A DNA stretch of 11,299 bases, from the NCBI GenBank assembly GCA_035359995.1, contig DAORZT010000072.1, positions 1-11,299 of the forward strand. The letters are read 5' to 3'. The DNA comes from JAKPCT01 sp029553165 (GTDB taxonomy: Bacteria; Bacillota; UBA4882; UBA8346). The translations under genes were made by a program, and so were the position numbers. The notes beneath the pieces are model-generated. The model made no database searches, had not been told where the DNA came from, and saw only the letters and a list, made by a program, of their open reading frames with translations. Every line of letters starts with the position of its first letter. The stretch's first letter is position 1. Positions 1 through 6,487 of this stretch are shown piece by piece.

Positions 1-26
1 GGCGCAGTTATCAACGTACATATGAT

Positions 27-206
27 TCAATTCGACATCGGGATAGTCTTGGCTGGTTTTGGTGCCGGTTTCCTTGGTGCTGGTTTTGATTTTAAAGAAT
101 TTGTCAATTCGATTTGAGCGATAGACTGTCCGTAGACGTTTGGTGTCCCAAGTTGGCAAACACCTAAAACTAAAGTGAGCATTAAAAAGACTAAACTTTT
201 CTTCAT
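27..206 (-). CDS. Small exported peptide with Lys/Pro/Ala-rich tail; possible frameshifted or edge-truncated gene
   Basis: This 59-residue ORF starts at an ATG preceded by GGAGG (plus-strand 214-218) at 7 nt spacing. Residues 1-27 form a typical signal peptide: MKK, a hydrophobic stretch SLVFLMLTLVLGV, then a polar region with a likely cleavage site near VYG-Q. The mature part is about 33 residues and ends in a low-complexity segment, roughly residues 39-54, made of KPAP-like units. It stops at TGA (27-29). The -1 frame is open through the whole region and on to position 1. A T-TTA-AAA slippery heptamer lies in register at codons 37-39, so the real product could be longer (see findings). I do not recognise the family. 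The export signal and ribosome site are clear. Whether 59 residues is the full product is not. Confidence 0.55.
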   Translation of the reverse strand: MKKSLVFLMLTLVLGVCQLGTPNVYGQSIAQIELTNSLKSKPAPRKPAPKPAKTIPMSN

Positions 207-370
207 TTTATAACCTCCATCTTTGTTTTTGAAAATAATTACTTTCCTTGAAAATACTATCTGAGAAAAGAATTATCTTCTGTCAGTTTAATTTGACATT
301 CTTTTGACGTGCCGGATGCAAAATTTGTTCCATTAGTTTTAAAAATTTTTTTTAAAACGGGACGGATACC

Positions 371-390
371 TGATAAGTATCATCTTATCA
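371..390. promoter_or_regulatory. 20-bp perfect palindrome, candidate operator
   Basis: TGATAAG (371-377) and CTTATCA (384-390) form a perfect 7-bp inverted repeat around the 6-nt centre TATCAT. It lies about 58 bp upstream of the ddh -10 element and between two divergent genes. No T-run follows, so it is not an intrinsic terminator. The symmetry suits a dimeric regulator, but no specific regulator can be named. Confidence 0.4.
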
Positions 391-444
391 TGTTTAAGAC
401 AGTACGGCAATAATCATAATTTTAAAATTTCCTCATTTATTTTA

Positions 445-453
445 TGCTATAAT
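445..453 (+). promoter_or_regulatory. Extended -10 promoter of ddh
   Basis: TGC followed by a perfect TATAAT (448-453) gives the extended -10 form TGnTATAAT. No good -35 hexamer lies 17 bp upstream, which extended -10 promoters tolerate. Transcription would begin near 460. The in-frame ATG at 458 would then be at or before the transcript start and cannot serve as the translation start. Confidence 0.7.
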
Positions 454-547
454 TATTATGTTTTCATCAACAGTAATAAATAATATATTTAGTAAGATGA
501 TTGTTGAAAAGATCAGAGTTTATTCTATTAGTAAATGGAGGCTACTA

Positions 548-1522
548 ATGAGTCGGATTCGAGTAGGTATTGTTGGTTATGGTAATTTGGGCCGGGGAGT
601 CGAGATGGCCCTAAAGCAAAATCCTGATCTGGAGTTGGTAGCGGTCTTTACCCGCCGTCAACCCGATAGTGTACAAGCCAACGCTAAAATGATTCATATT
701 TCGGAGATCAGTAAGTATCAGAATGCGATCGATGTGATGATTTTATGTGGCGGTTCAGCTACTGATCTTCCGGGGCAGGGTCCAATGATTGTTTCGCAGT
801 TCAATATGGTTGACAGTTTTGATACTCATGCGAAGATTCCGGAGTATTTTAATAAGATTGAGCAAGCGGCGAAACAAAGCGGAAAACTGGGATTAATCTC
901 CACTGGCTGGGATCCGGGTTTATTTTCACTGTCGCGTTTGTTAGCTGAGGCGGTTTTGCCTGAAGGACGCGGTTATACTTTTTGGGGGCCGGGTGTGAGT
1001 CAGGGGCATTCCGACGCTATTCGGCGAGTTACCGGTGTTAAAATGGGAATTCAATATACGATACCGGTTGATGCGGCAATTGAGCGGGTAAGATCAGGTG
1101 ACAATCCGGAGCTTAGTACCTGTGAAAAACATTTACGGGTTTGCTATGTCGTGCCGGAAGAGGGTGCTGATTTGGCCAAAATTGAAGCTGCGATTAAAAA
1201 TATGCCCAATTACTTTGCTGATTATGATACAACAGTAAACTTTATTACCGAGGAAGAGTTAAAAGCGGAACATTCGGGAATGCCTCACGGCGGTTTCGTA
1301 ATCCGAACCGGTAAAACAGGTGTGAATACCAAACAAAGGATCGAGTTCAGTATTGCCTTGGGAAGTAATCCGGAGTTTACGGCAAGTGTGTTAGTCGCCT
1401 ATGCGCGGGCAGTCTATCGGATGGCCCGGGAAGGTAAGACCGGGGCTTTAACAGTATTTGATGTCCCGTTTGGTTATCTTTCGCCAAAATCAGCAGCGGA
1501 GTTGCGTAAAGAGTTACTTTAA
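548..1522 (+). CDS. ddh: meso-diaminopimelate D-dehydrogenase
   Basis: The product is an NADP-dependent enzyme that reversibly converts meso-2,6-diaminopimelate to tetrahydrodipicolinate (L-2-amino-6-oxopimelate). This is the one-step dehydrogenase branch of lysine and peptidoglycan precursor metabolism in the cytoplasm. The 324-residue protein matches the usual length of about 320-330. Visible landmarks are the Rossmann motif VGYGNLGRGVE (residues 9-19), CGGSATDLPGQ, the substrate-pocket blocks STGWDPGLFS and FWGPGVSQGHSDAIRRV, and MPHGGFVIRTG, all as in the Corynebacterium glutamicum enzyme. The start is ATG 548, 6 nt after GGAGG (537-541). An upstream in-frame ATG at 458 would add 30 unrelated residues and overlaps the promoter. 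The gene appears to be transcribed alone. Whether it runs in the biosynthetic or catabolic direction cannot be told from sequence. Confidence 0.96.
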   Translation: MSRIRVGIVGYGNLGRGVEMALKQNPDLELVAVFTRRQPDSVQANAKMIHISEISKYQNAIDVMILCGGSATDLPGQGPMIVSQFNMVDSFDTHAKIPEYFNKIEQAAKQSGKLGLISTGWDPGLFSLSRLLAEAVLPEGRGYTFWGPGVSQGHSDAIRRVTGVKMGIQYTIPVDAAIERVRSGDNPELSTCEKHLRVCYVVPEEGADLAKIEAAIKNMPNYFADYDTTVNFITEEELKAEHSGMPHGGFVIRTGKTGVNTKQRIEFSIALGSNPEFTASVLVAYARAVYRMAREGKTGALTVFDVPFGYLSPKSAAELRKELL

Positions 1523-1639
1523 TCTGGAAAGACAATCTATAAAAAGCGATCTTTTTGTAAAGACTATCAAGAAATGACGATTGGAATTGAGAATCTGATT
1601 TGGTTTGTAAAAAACCTGCAAATTGTAATCTCGGATGAC

Positions 1640-1668
1640 TTGACAATCGGAAGTCTTTACCTTAAGAT
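1640..1668 (+). promoter_or_regulatory. Sigma-A type promoter upstream of the fmdB-like gene
   Basis: A perfect TTGACA (1640-1645) is followed after exactly 17 bp by TAAGAT (1663-1668), a 4/6 match to TATAAT. Transcription would begin near 1675, giving a leader of about 107 nt before ATG 1782. The -10 lies in an 11-bp palindrome, AAGAT-A-ATCTT (1664-1674), that might also be a regulator half-site. Confidence 0.65.
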
Positions 1669-1781
1669 AATCTTGTTTGAAAACTTTCAAAGTAGTTGTT
1701 ACGATTTTTGGAAAAAGTAATAAAAGTATCTTTGATAAGATTTTTAATATTAAGATTTAAAATATCGAAGGAGGTGAAGCC

Positions 1782-2030
1782 ATGCCGACATATGATTATA
1801 ACTGTGAAAAATGTGGCGTCTTTGAACATTTCCATGGAATGAATGAGAGCTTAACCAACTGCCCGAGCTGTGGTGCTGAAGTTCGCCGGCTGATCAGCCG
1901 AAACAGCAACATTATCTTCAAAGGGTCTGGCTTCCATGTAACTGATTATCGCTCGGGAGATTATTCCAAAAAAGCGGCTGCTGAAGCATCGGGAGCATCA
2001 TCATCAAAATCAGATACTAAAGCGTCATAA
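1782..2030 (+). CDS. FmdB-family zinc-ribbon protein
   Basis: This is an 82-residue small cytoplasmic protein of the FmdB putative regulatory family. It opens with MPTYDYNCEKCG and carries one four-cysteine zinc ribbon, C8-x2-C11 and C27-x2-C30. Next comes the family block VRRLIS, then IIFKGSGFHVTDYR (about residues 44-57). The Ser/Ala/Lys-rich C-terminal tail (about 62-82) is probably disordered. A near-perfect AGGAGGTGA ribosome site precedes the ATG. The gene has its own promoter and is closed by a stable hairpin, so it looks monocistronic. The biochemical role of the family is not firmly established. The name comes from an ORF linked to formamidase genes, and a transcriptional role is only presumed. 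Confidence 0.92.
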   Translation: MPTYDYNCEKCGVFEHFHGMNESLTNCPSCGAEVRRLISRNSNIIFKGSGFHVTDYRSGDYSKKAAAEASGASSSKSDTKAS

Positions 2031-2031
2031 C

Positions 2032-2060
2032 GAAAGGTCACTTCGGTGACCTTTCTGCTT
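2032..2060 (+). terminator. UUCG-capped hairpin after the fmdB-like gene
   Basis: GAAAGGTCAC (2032-2041) pairs perfectly with GTGACCTTTC (2046-2055) around a TTCG tetraloop closed by C-G, the exceptionally stable cUUCGg loop. It begins 2 nt after the stop codon. The following bases, TGCTT, are a poor U-tract, so intrinsic termination may be weak. It could instead act mainly as a 3'-end stabiliser. Confidence 0.65.
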
Positions 2061-2067
2061 GAGATTA

Positions 2068-2076
2068 TGATATAAT
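2068..2076 (+). promoter_or_regulatory. Extended -10 promoter of argS
   Basis: TGA followed by perfect TATAAT (2071-2076) is an extended -10 element. The -35 position (about 2048-2053) falls in the 3' arm of the preceding hairpin and does not resemble TTGACA. Transcription would start near 2083, leaving a leader of about 35 nt. That is too short for a T-box, which often controls aminoacyl-tRNA synthetase genes in Firmicutes. Confidence 0.6.
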
Positions 2077-2117
2077 GAATTGGAGTTTGTTGATTTCGTA
2101 AATAAAAGGGGTTTAAT

Positions 2118-3797
2118 ATGGATTATATTGTTACAGAGAAAGTAAAATCAAGTTTGAAAGATTCGTTACGAAAAGCTGTTGTGAAGGCGATGGAGAGTCA
2201 GCAGTTAACAACAGTTGAACTGCCGGAATTAATGCTTGAGGTACCGAAAGACAAGAATCATGGGAATTTCTCCTCCAATCTGGCTTTAGTGTTAGCCAAA
2301 AAAGTTGGAAAAGCCCCGCGGGATGTGGCACAGATTATTGTTGCCAATATCACCGACGATCAATATATTGAACGTCTCGATGTAGCCGGACCGGGATTTA
2401 TCAATTTTTACCTGAAACGCTCCTGGCTTCGGGAGGTTGTTGATCTGGTCTTAGCTCAAAAAGAACAGTACGGATCGAATGATTCCTTATTGAACTTGAA
2501 GATCCAAGTTGAGTTTGTCAGCGCTAATCCAGTCGGCCCAATGAATGTTGTTAATGCCCGGGCAGCAGCTTTGGGTGATACTTTAGGAAGGCTCTTCAGT
2601 GCTTGTGGTGCCCAGGTTCAACGGGAGTATTATGTGAATGATTACGGGGTTCAGGTTGAAACCTTGGGACGTTCGGTTGAGGCCCGTTACCGGGAGTTAC
2701 TCGGGGAGACCATTGTTTTTCCCGAAGATTGTTATCAGGGTGAATATATTTATGATCTGGCCCGTCAGTTAATTGCAGCGAAGAATGATGAGTACTTAAA
2801 GTTGCCTGAATCAGAACGAATTACTTTATTTAAAGATTTTGCCTATAAACAGATTCTGGCTTCACAACGTCAAGACTTACTTGACTATGGCGTTAACTAT
2901 GATTGTTGGTTCAGTGAGCGGAGCCTGCATGAGTCCGGTAAGGTAACCGAAATTATTAATTTATTGCAGGAAAGAGGCTTGACTTACAACGCCGAGGATG
3001 CCCTGTGGTTGAAAACAACTGACTATGGTGACGATAAAGATCGGGTTTTGATTACTGCAGATGGAAGGACCACTTACTTTACAGCGGATATTGCATACCA
3101 TTTAAACAAATTTGAACGGGGATTTGATTTAGTAATTGATATTTGGGGTCCCGATCATCATGGTTATATCCCGCGGATGAAAGCGGCAATGGTGGCACTG
3201 GGGATTGTACCGGAACGGTTTGAAGTCTTAATTGCCCAGCAGATTAATTTACTTAAGGACGGTCAACCGTTTAAAATGTCCAAGCGGCGTGGTAATTTTA
3301 TTACCATGACCGAATTATTAGAAGATGTTGGTAACGATGCTGCACGGTGGTTTTTCCTGATGCGTAGCCCTGAAAGCCATTTGGACTTTGATATGGACTT
3401 AGCCAAGTCCCAAAATTCTGAAAATCCAGTCTATTATGTCCAGTATGCTCACGCACGAATCTGCAGCATCTTCAGTCAAGCCGGCGCCGAAGCCCAAAAC
3501 CCGGACGGTAATCATGACTGGCAGGCAAAATGGGATCATGAAGAAGAAGAACTGCTTGAGAAGGTAGCCCATTTCCCGGAACTGATCATTGAAGTAGCCA
3601 AAGAGCGGGAACCGCACCGGCTTACCGGTTATTTGTTGGAGTTGGCGGGAATGTTTCATTCTTACTATAACCGGAGACGGATTATCTGTGATGATCCGGA
3701 ACTGACGCAGGCACGTTTGGTAGTAGCCCGGGTGGTTGGTTACGTTTTACTGCATGGTTTGAATCTGTTAGGGATTGCGGCACCAGAACGAATGTAA
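2118..3797 (+). CDS. argS: Arginyl-tRNA synthetase (class I)
   Basis: The enzyme charges tRNA-Arg with arginine using ATP in the cytoplasm. At 559 residues it is the normal bacterial size. The N-terminal Add-1 domain, which contacts the tRNA D-loop, shows EVPKDKNHGNFSSNLALVLA (residues 41-60). The Rossmann catalytic core begins with VEFVSANPVGPM. The second ATP signature is a clean KMSKR (386-390). The C-terminal DALR-type anticodon-binding domain includes SENPVYYVQYAHARI. The odd point is the HIGH signature: where the family has GPLHVGH or similar, this protein has GPM-N-V-V-N (143-146), and ANPTG reads ANPVG. The rest of the core is intact, so it is probably functional. ATG 2118 follows AAGGGG at about 6 nt. 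argS appears to be the first gene of an operon with the membrane gene and pyrG. Confidence 0.96.
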   Translation: MDYIVTEKVKSSLKDSLRKAVVKAMESQQLTTVELPELMLEVPKDKNHGNFSSNLALVLAKKVGKAPRDVAQIIVANITDDQYIERLDVAGPGFINFYLKRSWLREVVDLVLAQKEQYGSNDSLLNLKIQVEFVSANPVGPMNVVNARAAALGDTLGRLFSACGAQVQREYYVNDYGVQVETLGRSVEARYRELLGETIVFPEDCYQGEYIYDLARQLIAAKNDEYLKLPESERITLFKDFAYKQILASQRQDLLDYGVNYDCWFSERSLHESGKVTEIINLLQERGLTYNAEDALWLKTTDYGDDKDRVLITADGRTTYFTADIAYHLNKFERGFDLVIDIWGPDHHGYIPRMKAAMVALGIVPERFEVLIAQQINLLKDGQPFKMSKRRGNFITMTELLEDVGNDAARWFFLMRSPESHLDFDMDLAKSQNSENPVYYVQYAHARICSIFSQAGAEAQNPDGNHDWQAKWDHEEEELLEKVAHFPELIIEVAKEREPHRLTGYLLELAGMFHSYYNRRRIICDDPELTQARLVVARVVGYVLLHGLNLLGIAAPERM

Positions 3798-3815
3798 CCG
3801 CTTTTGGAGGTAGAG

Positions 3816-4607
3816 ATGAAGCGACATTTACCGGTGTTACCGACTTTTTGGGATACTTTTAAGCAAAGCTTCCTTCAGGTGTATGAAAGATTGGGATTTT
3901 CAGTTGTAATCAGTTTAATCTGGTTTTTTGCCCATCTACTGGTTTTTTTGTTCATCCCGACAAGTTTGATTCAGTTATTGATACCAATGGTGAAGCCGGG
4001 CGCGCAGGTAGCGAATAATATCTTGGCTTCGATGGTGCTCTATTCAGTCTGGAACGGATTGGTAACAGCTCCGCTGACAACAGCATTATATGGAATTGTT
4101 CACGAAAGTGATGAAACTGCGCTGGAAATAAAAGATTATTTCCGAATTGTCCGGCAACATTACTGGAGTTCAGTTAAAGTCGGATTGGTTTTTGGTCTGA
4201 TTGTTACCTTACTGTTTTTGAATATTGTCAATTCGGTTATCGGGAACAATTTGCTCCTCACCATCCTGGGGAATGTATCGTTTTTTATCTTATTTTTCCT
4301 GTTGTTGATGCAGTTTTATTTTGCTCCCTTAATTTATTATAAGAATAATCTTATAAGTATCGCCAAGAAATCATTCTATTTGGCAGGGGATAATTTTGGA
4401 TTTACTTTTGTTTCATTAGTGATGCTTTTTGTTTTAATGGCATTAAGTTTTGGCGCTTTATTGCCTTTGGTGTTTGCTTTTGGAGCATTTATAACCTTTT
4501 ATATTAATATTGCTTATGAAGCCATCTATAAAAAATATCATCCCGAAGCAGAAATTGAGGATGAAGATGGAAAAGAAGATTTGATAGGAGAGAATGACAA
4601 TGGCTAA
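3816..4607 (+). CDS. Multi-pass membrane protein with acidic C-terminal tail (YesL/DUF624-like)
   Basis: The product has 263 residues and about six membrane segments, near residues 28-47, 67-93, 119-138, 147-174, 194-212 and 213-233. A cytoplasmic-looking acidic tail (244-263, rich in E and D) follows. The layout and the phrases VWNGLVTAPLTTALYGIVHE and DYFRIVRQHYWSSVKVGLVFG recall the YesL/DUF624 family of Firmicute membrane proteins, whose function is unknown. This family match is tentative. The start is ATG 3816, 5 nt after GGAGG (3806-3810). A TTG at 3804 in the same frame overlaps that ribosome site and is unlikely. It lies 18 nt after argS and overlaps pyrG by 8 nt, so it is probably co-transcribed and translationally coupled with pyrG. 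Confidence 0.8.
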   Translation: MKRHLPVLPTFWDTFKQSFLQVYERLGFSVVISLIWFFAHLLVFLFIPTSLIQLLIPMVKPGAQVANNILASMVLYSVWNGLVTAPLTTALYGIVHESDETALEIKDYFRIVRQHYWSSVKVGLVFGLIVTLLFLNIVNSVIGNNLLLTILGNVSFFILFFLLLMQFYFAPLIYYKNNLISIAKKSFYLAGDNFGFTFVSLVMLFVLMALSFGALLPLVFAFGAFITFYINIAYEAIYKKYHPEAEIEDEDGKEDLIGENDNG

Positions 4608-6207
4608 ATTTATTTTTGTAACTGGAGGAGTAGTTTCTTCATTAGGTAAAGGTATTACGGCCGCCTCATTAGGTTGCTTATTGAAAAGCAGAGGGTTGAG
4701 TGTGTCGATCCTAAAGCTGGATCCGTATATTAACGTTGACCCCGGGACAATGAGCCCCTATCAGCATGGTGAGGTTTTTGTCACTGATGACGGCGCTGAA
4801 ACCGACCTGGATTTGGGGCACTACGAGCGTTTTATCGATGCTAATTTAAGTAAAAACAATAATGTTACTACCGGGAAGATTTACTGGTCGGTAATAACTA
4901 AAGAACGTAAGGGTGACTATCTCGGAGGTACCGTTCAGGTTATCCCGCATATAACCAATGAGATTAAAGAACGGATTCACCGGGTTGCCAAAGAAAGTCA
5001 GGCTGACATCGTAATCGTTGAGGTCGGTGGGACCGTTGGTGATATCGAGAGTTTGCCATTTTTAGAGGCAATCCGGCAATTCAAAAATGAAGTTGGCCGC
5101 GATGATGTGATGTACATTCACTTAACCTTGATGCCGTACATCGGAACAGCTGCCGAACTGAAGACTAAACCGACGCAACACAGTGTCAAAGAGTTGCGGG
5201 GAATCGGGATTCAACCGGATGTGATCGTTTGTCGCTCGCAAAAGCCGTTGTCTGATGATCTCAAGGCTAAGATCGCTTTATTTTGCGATATCAATAAAAA
5301 TGCGGTTATTCCAAATCTGGATGCTAAGACCATTTATGAAGTTCCTCTGTTATTGGAACAAGCCGGACTTGATGAGATCGTTATTGAACGGCTCCGACTC
5401 CAGTGCAACGAGCGTGATCTTGCCGGCTGGCGCGCGATGGTTGCGAAGTTCAAGTCACTGCGGGAGAAAGTTACCATTGCGATCGTTGGGAAATATGTTT
5501 CGCTTCCCGATGCTTACTTGAGTGTTGCTGAAGCGTTACGCCATGGCGGGATTGCCAATGATGTCCAGGTTGATATCAAATGGGTCAATTCGGAAGTGAT
5601 TGAGCGGGAAGAGATTGGCAAAGTCATTGGTGAAGTAGACGGAATTCTTGTCCCCGGTGGTTTTGGTAACCGTGGAATTGAAGGGAAGATTACCGCAATC
5701 CGTTGGGCCCGGGAGAACAAAATACCGTTCTTGGGGATTTGTCTAGGGATGCAATGCGCCGTAATTGAGTTTGCGCGTAACGTCTGTGGCATGGCCGGAG
5801 CTAATTCTTCGGAGTTTGATCCTGATACCGAGTATCCGGTAATCGATCTGTTACCGGAGCAAAAAGAGATCGAAGATATGGGTGGCACAATGCGCCTGGG
5901 ATTGGGGCCGGTTAAAATTTTACCTGATAATAAAGTTTATGAAGCATATCAGCAAGAGTTGATTTATGAACGCCACCGGCACCGTTATGAAGTTAATAAT
6001 GAATTCGTCACCCGGATGCAACAAGCCGGTTTGAAATTTGTAGGTTTATTACCCGATCGCCATCTGGTCGAAGTAATCACACTAGATGATCATCCTTGGT
6101 TTGTAGCGACTCAGTTCCATCCGGAGTTTAAGTCACGCCCGCAACGGCCACAGCCGTTGTTCCGGGACTTTATCAAAGCGGCAATTCAGTATTCGAAGAA
6201 TAAATAA
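4600..6207 (+). CDS. pyrG: CTP synthase (glutamine hydrolysing)
   Basis: The enzyme makes CTP from UTP, ATP and glutamine, the last step of de novo pyrimidine nucleotide synthesis. The 535-residue protein has both expected domains. The N-terminal amidoligase domain opens with KFIFVTGGVVSSLGKGITAA (3-22) and contains the DPYINVDPGTMSPYQHGEVF block. The C-terminal class I glutamine amidotransferase domain has PGGFGNRG, the nucleophile Cys381 in GICLGMQ, and His507 and Glu509 in QFHPEFKSRP. These correspond to Cys379, His515 and Glu517 of the E. coli enzyme. ATG 4600 is preferred over ATG 4594: it gives 9 nt to AGGAG (4586-4590) and the canonical MAKFIF start. The other leaves only 3 nt. The start lies inside the upstream gene, so there is no independent leader. 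Confidence 0.97.
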   Translation: MAKFIFVTGGVVSSLGKGITAASLGCLLKSRGLSVSILKLDPYINVDPGTMSPYQHGEVFVTDDGAETDLDLGHYERFIDANLSKNNNVTTGKIYWSVITKERKGDYLGGTVQVIPHITNEIKERIHRVAKESQADIVIVEVGGTVGDIESLPFLEAIRQFKNEVGRDDVMYIHLTLMPYIGTAAELKTKPTQHSVKELRGIGIQPDVIVCRSQKPLSDDLKAKIALFCDINKNAVIPNLDAKTIYEVPLLLEQAGLDEIVIERLRLQCNERDLAGWRAMVAKFKSLREKVTIAIVGKYVSLPDAYLSVAEALRHGGIANDVQVDIKWVNSEVIEREEIGKVIGEVDGILVPGGFGNRGIEGKITAIRWARENKIPFLGICLGMQCAVIEFARNVCGMAGANSSEFDPDTEYPVIDLLPEQKEIEDMGGTMRLGLGPVKILPDNKVYEAYQQELIYERHRHRYEVNNEFVTRMQQAGLKFVGLLPDRHLVEVITLDDHPWFVATQFHPEFKSRPQRPQPLFRDFIKAAIQYSKNK

Positions 6208-6224
6208 AGTTTTCACTGTAAATC

Positions 6225-6271
6225 AAGGGACTGTTGCAAAAGAGAAATTGCGAACAGTCCCTTCATTTTTT
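6225..6271 (+). terminator. Intrinsic terminator of the argS-pyrG operon
   Basis: AAGGGACTGTT (6225-6235) pairs perfectly with AACAGTCCCTT (6253-6263). GCAA/TTGC adds four more pairs inside, across a one-base bulge. Six T residues (6266-6271) follow closely. It begins 18 nt after the pyrG stop codon. This is a textbook rho-independent terminator. Confidence 0.92.
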
Positions 6272-6487
6272 GCATACACCAAACGCGAGACTGCACAAAC
6301 CTCAAAATTCTAGAGTCTATTACAAAAACAAGGGTCTGGAAACTTTCTCCCCTACATTAAGAGTTTGAAGGCGTACAAAAAGGGACCGCCGACTCAAGCA
6401 ATGGGCCTAAGATATAAAATCCAACAACTTCCTTTTATAGGTATTTTTTTACTGCCGCCAGTCAATAATGATTTGGGGTGGTAAAAA

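Larger units (their letters stand above)
207..547. other. Divergent intergenic region between the exported peptide gene and ddh
   Basis: This 341-nt AT-rich stretch separates two divergent genes. It holds the GGAGG ribosome site of the minus-strand gene (214-218), a perfect 20-bp inverted repeat (371-390), an extended -10 promoter for ddh (445-453) and the roughly 88-nt ddh leader with GGAGG at 537-541. I see no convincing -35/-10 pair for the minus-strand gene. GATAAT-like and CTGACA-like elements are present there but are badly spaced. No RNA gene or conserved riboswitch is recognisable. Confidence 0.6.

Noticed and set aside
458..547. 30-residue N-terminal extension of ddh
   Set aside because: It overlaps the extended -10 promoter and has no ribosome site. 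The family start and a GGAGG site point to 548.
300..547. Lysine riboswitch for ddh
   Set aside because: No L-box conserved segments are seen, and the mapped leader of about 88 nt is too short.
1540..1557. AAAAAG-CGAT-CTTTTT hairpin after ddh as terminator
   Set aside because: The stem is six mostly A-T pairs with no separate U-tract. Too weak to call.
2083..2117. T-box riboswitch for argS
   Set aside because: The leader is only about 35 nt and has no T-box sequence or specifier hairpin.
3804..3815. TTG start for the membrane protein
   Set aside because: The TTG overlaps the GGAGG that serves ATG 3816.
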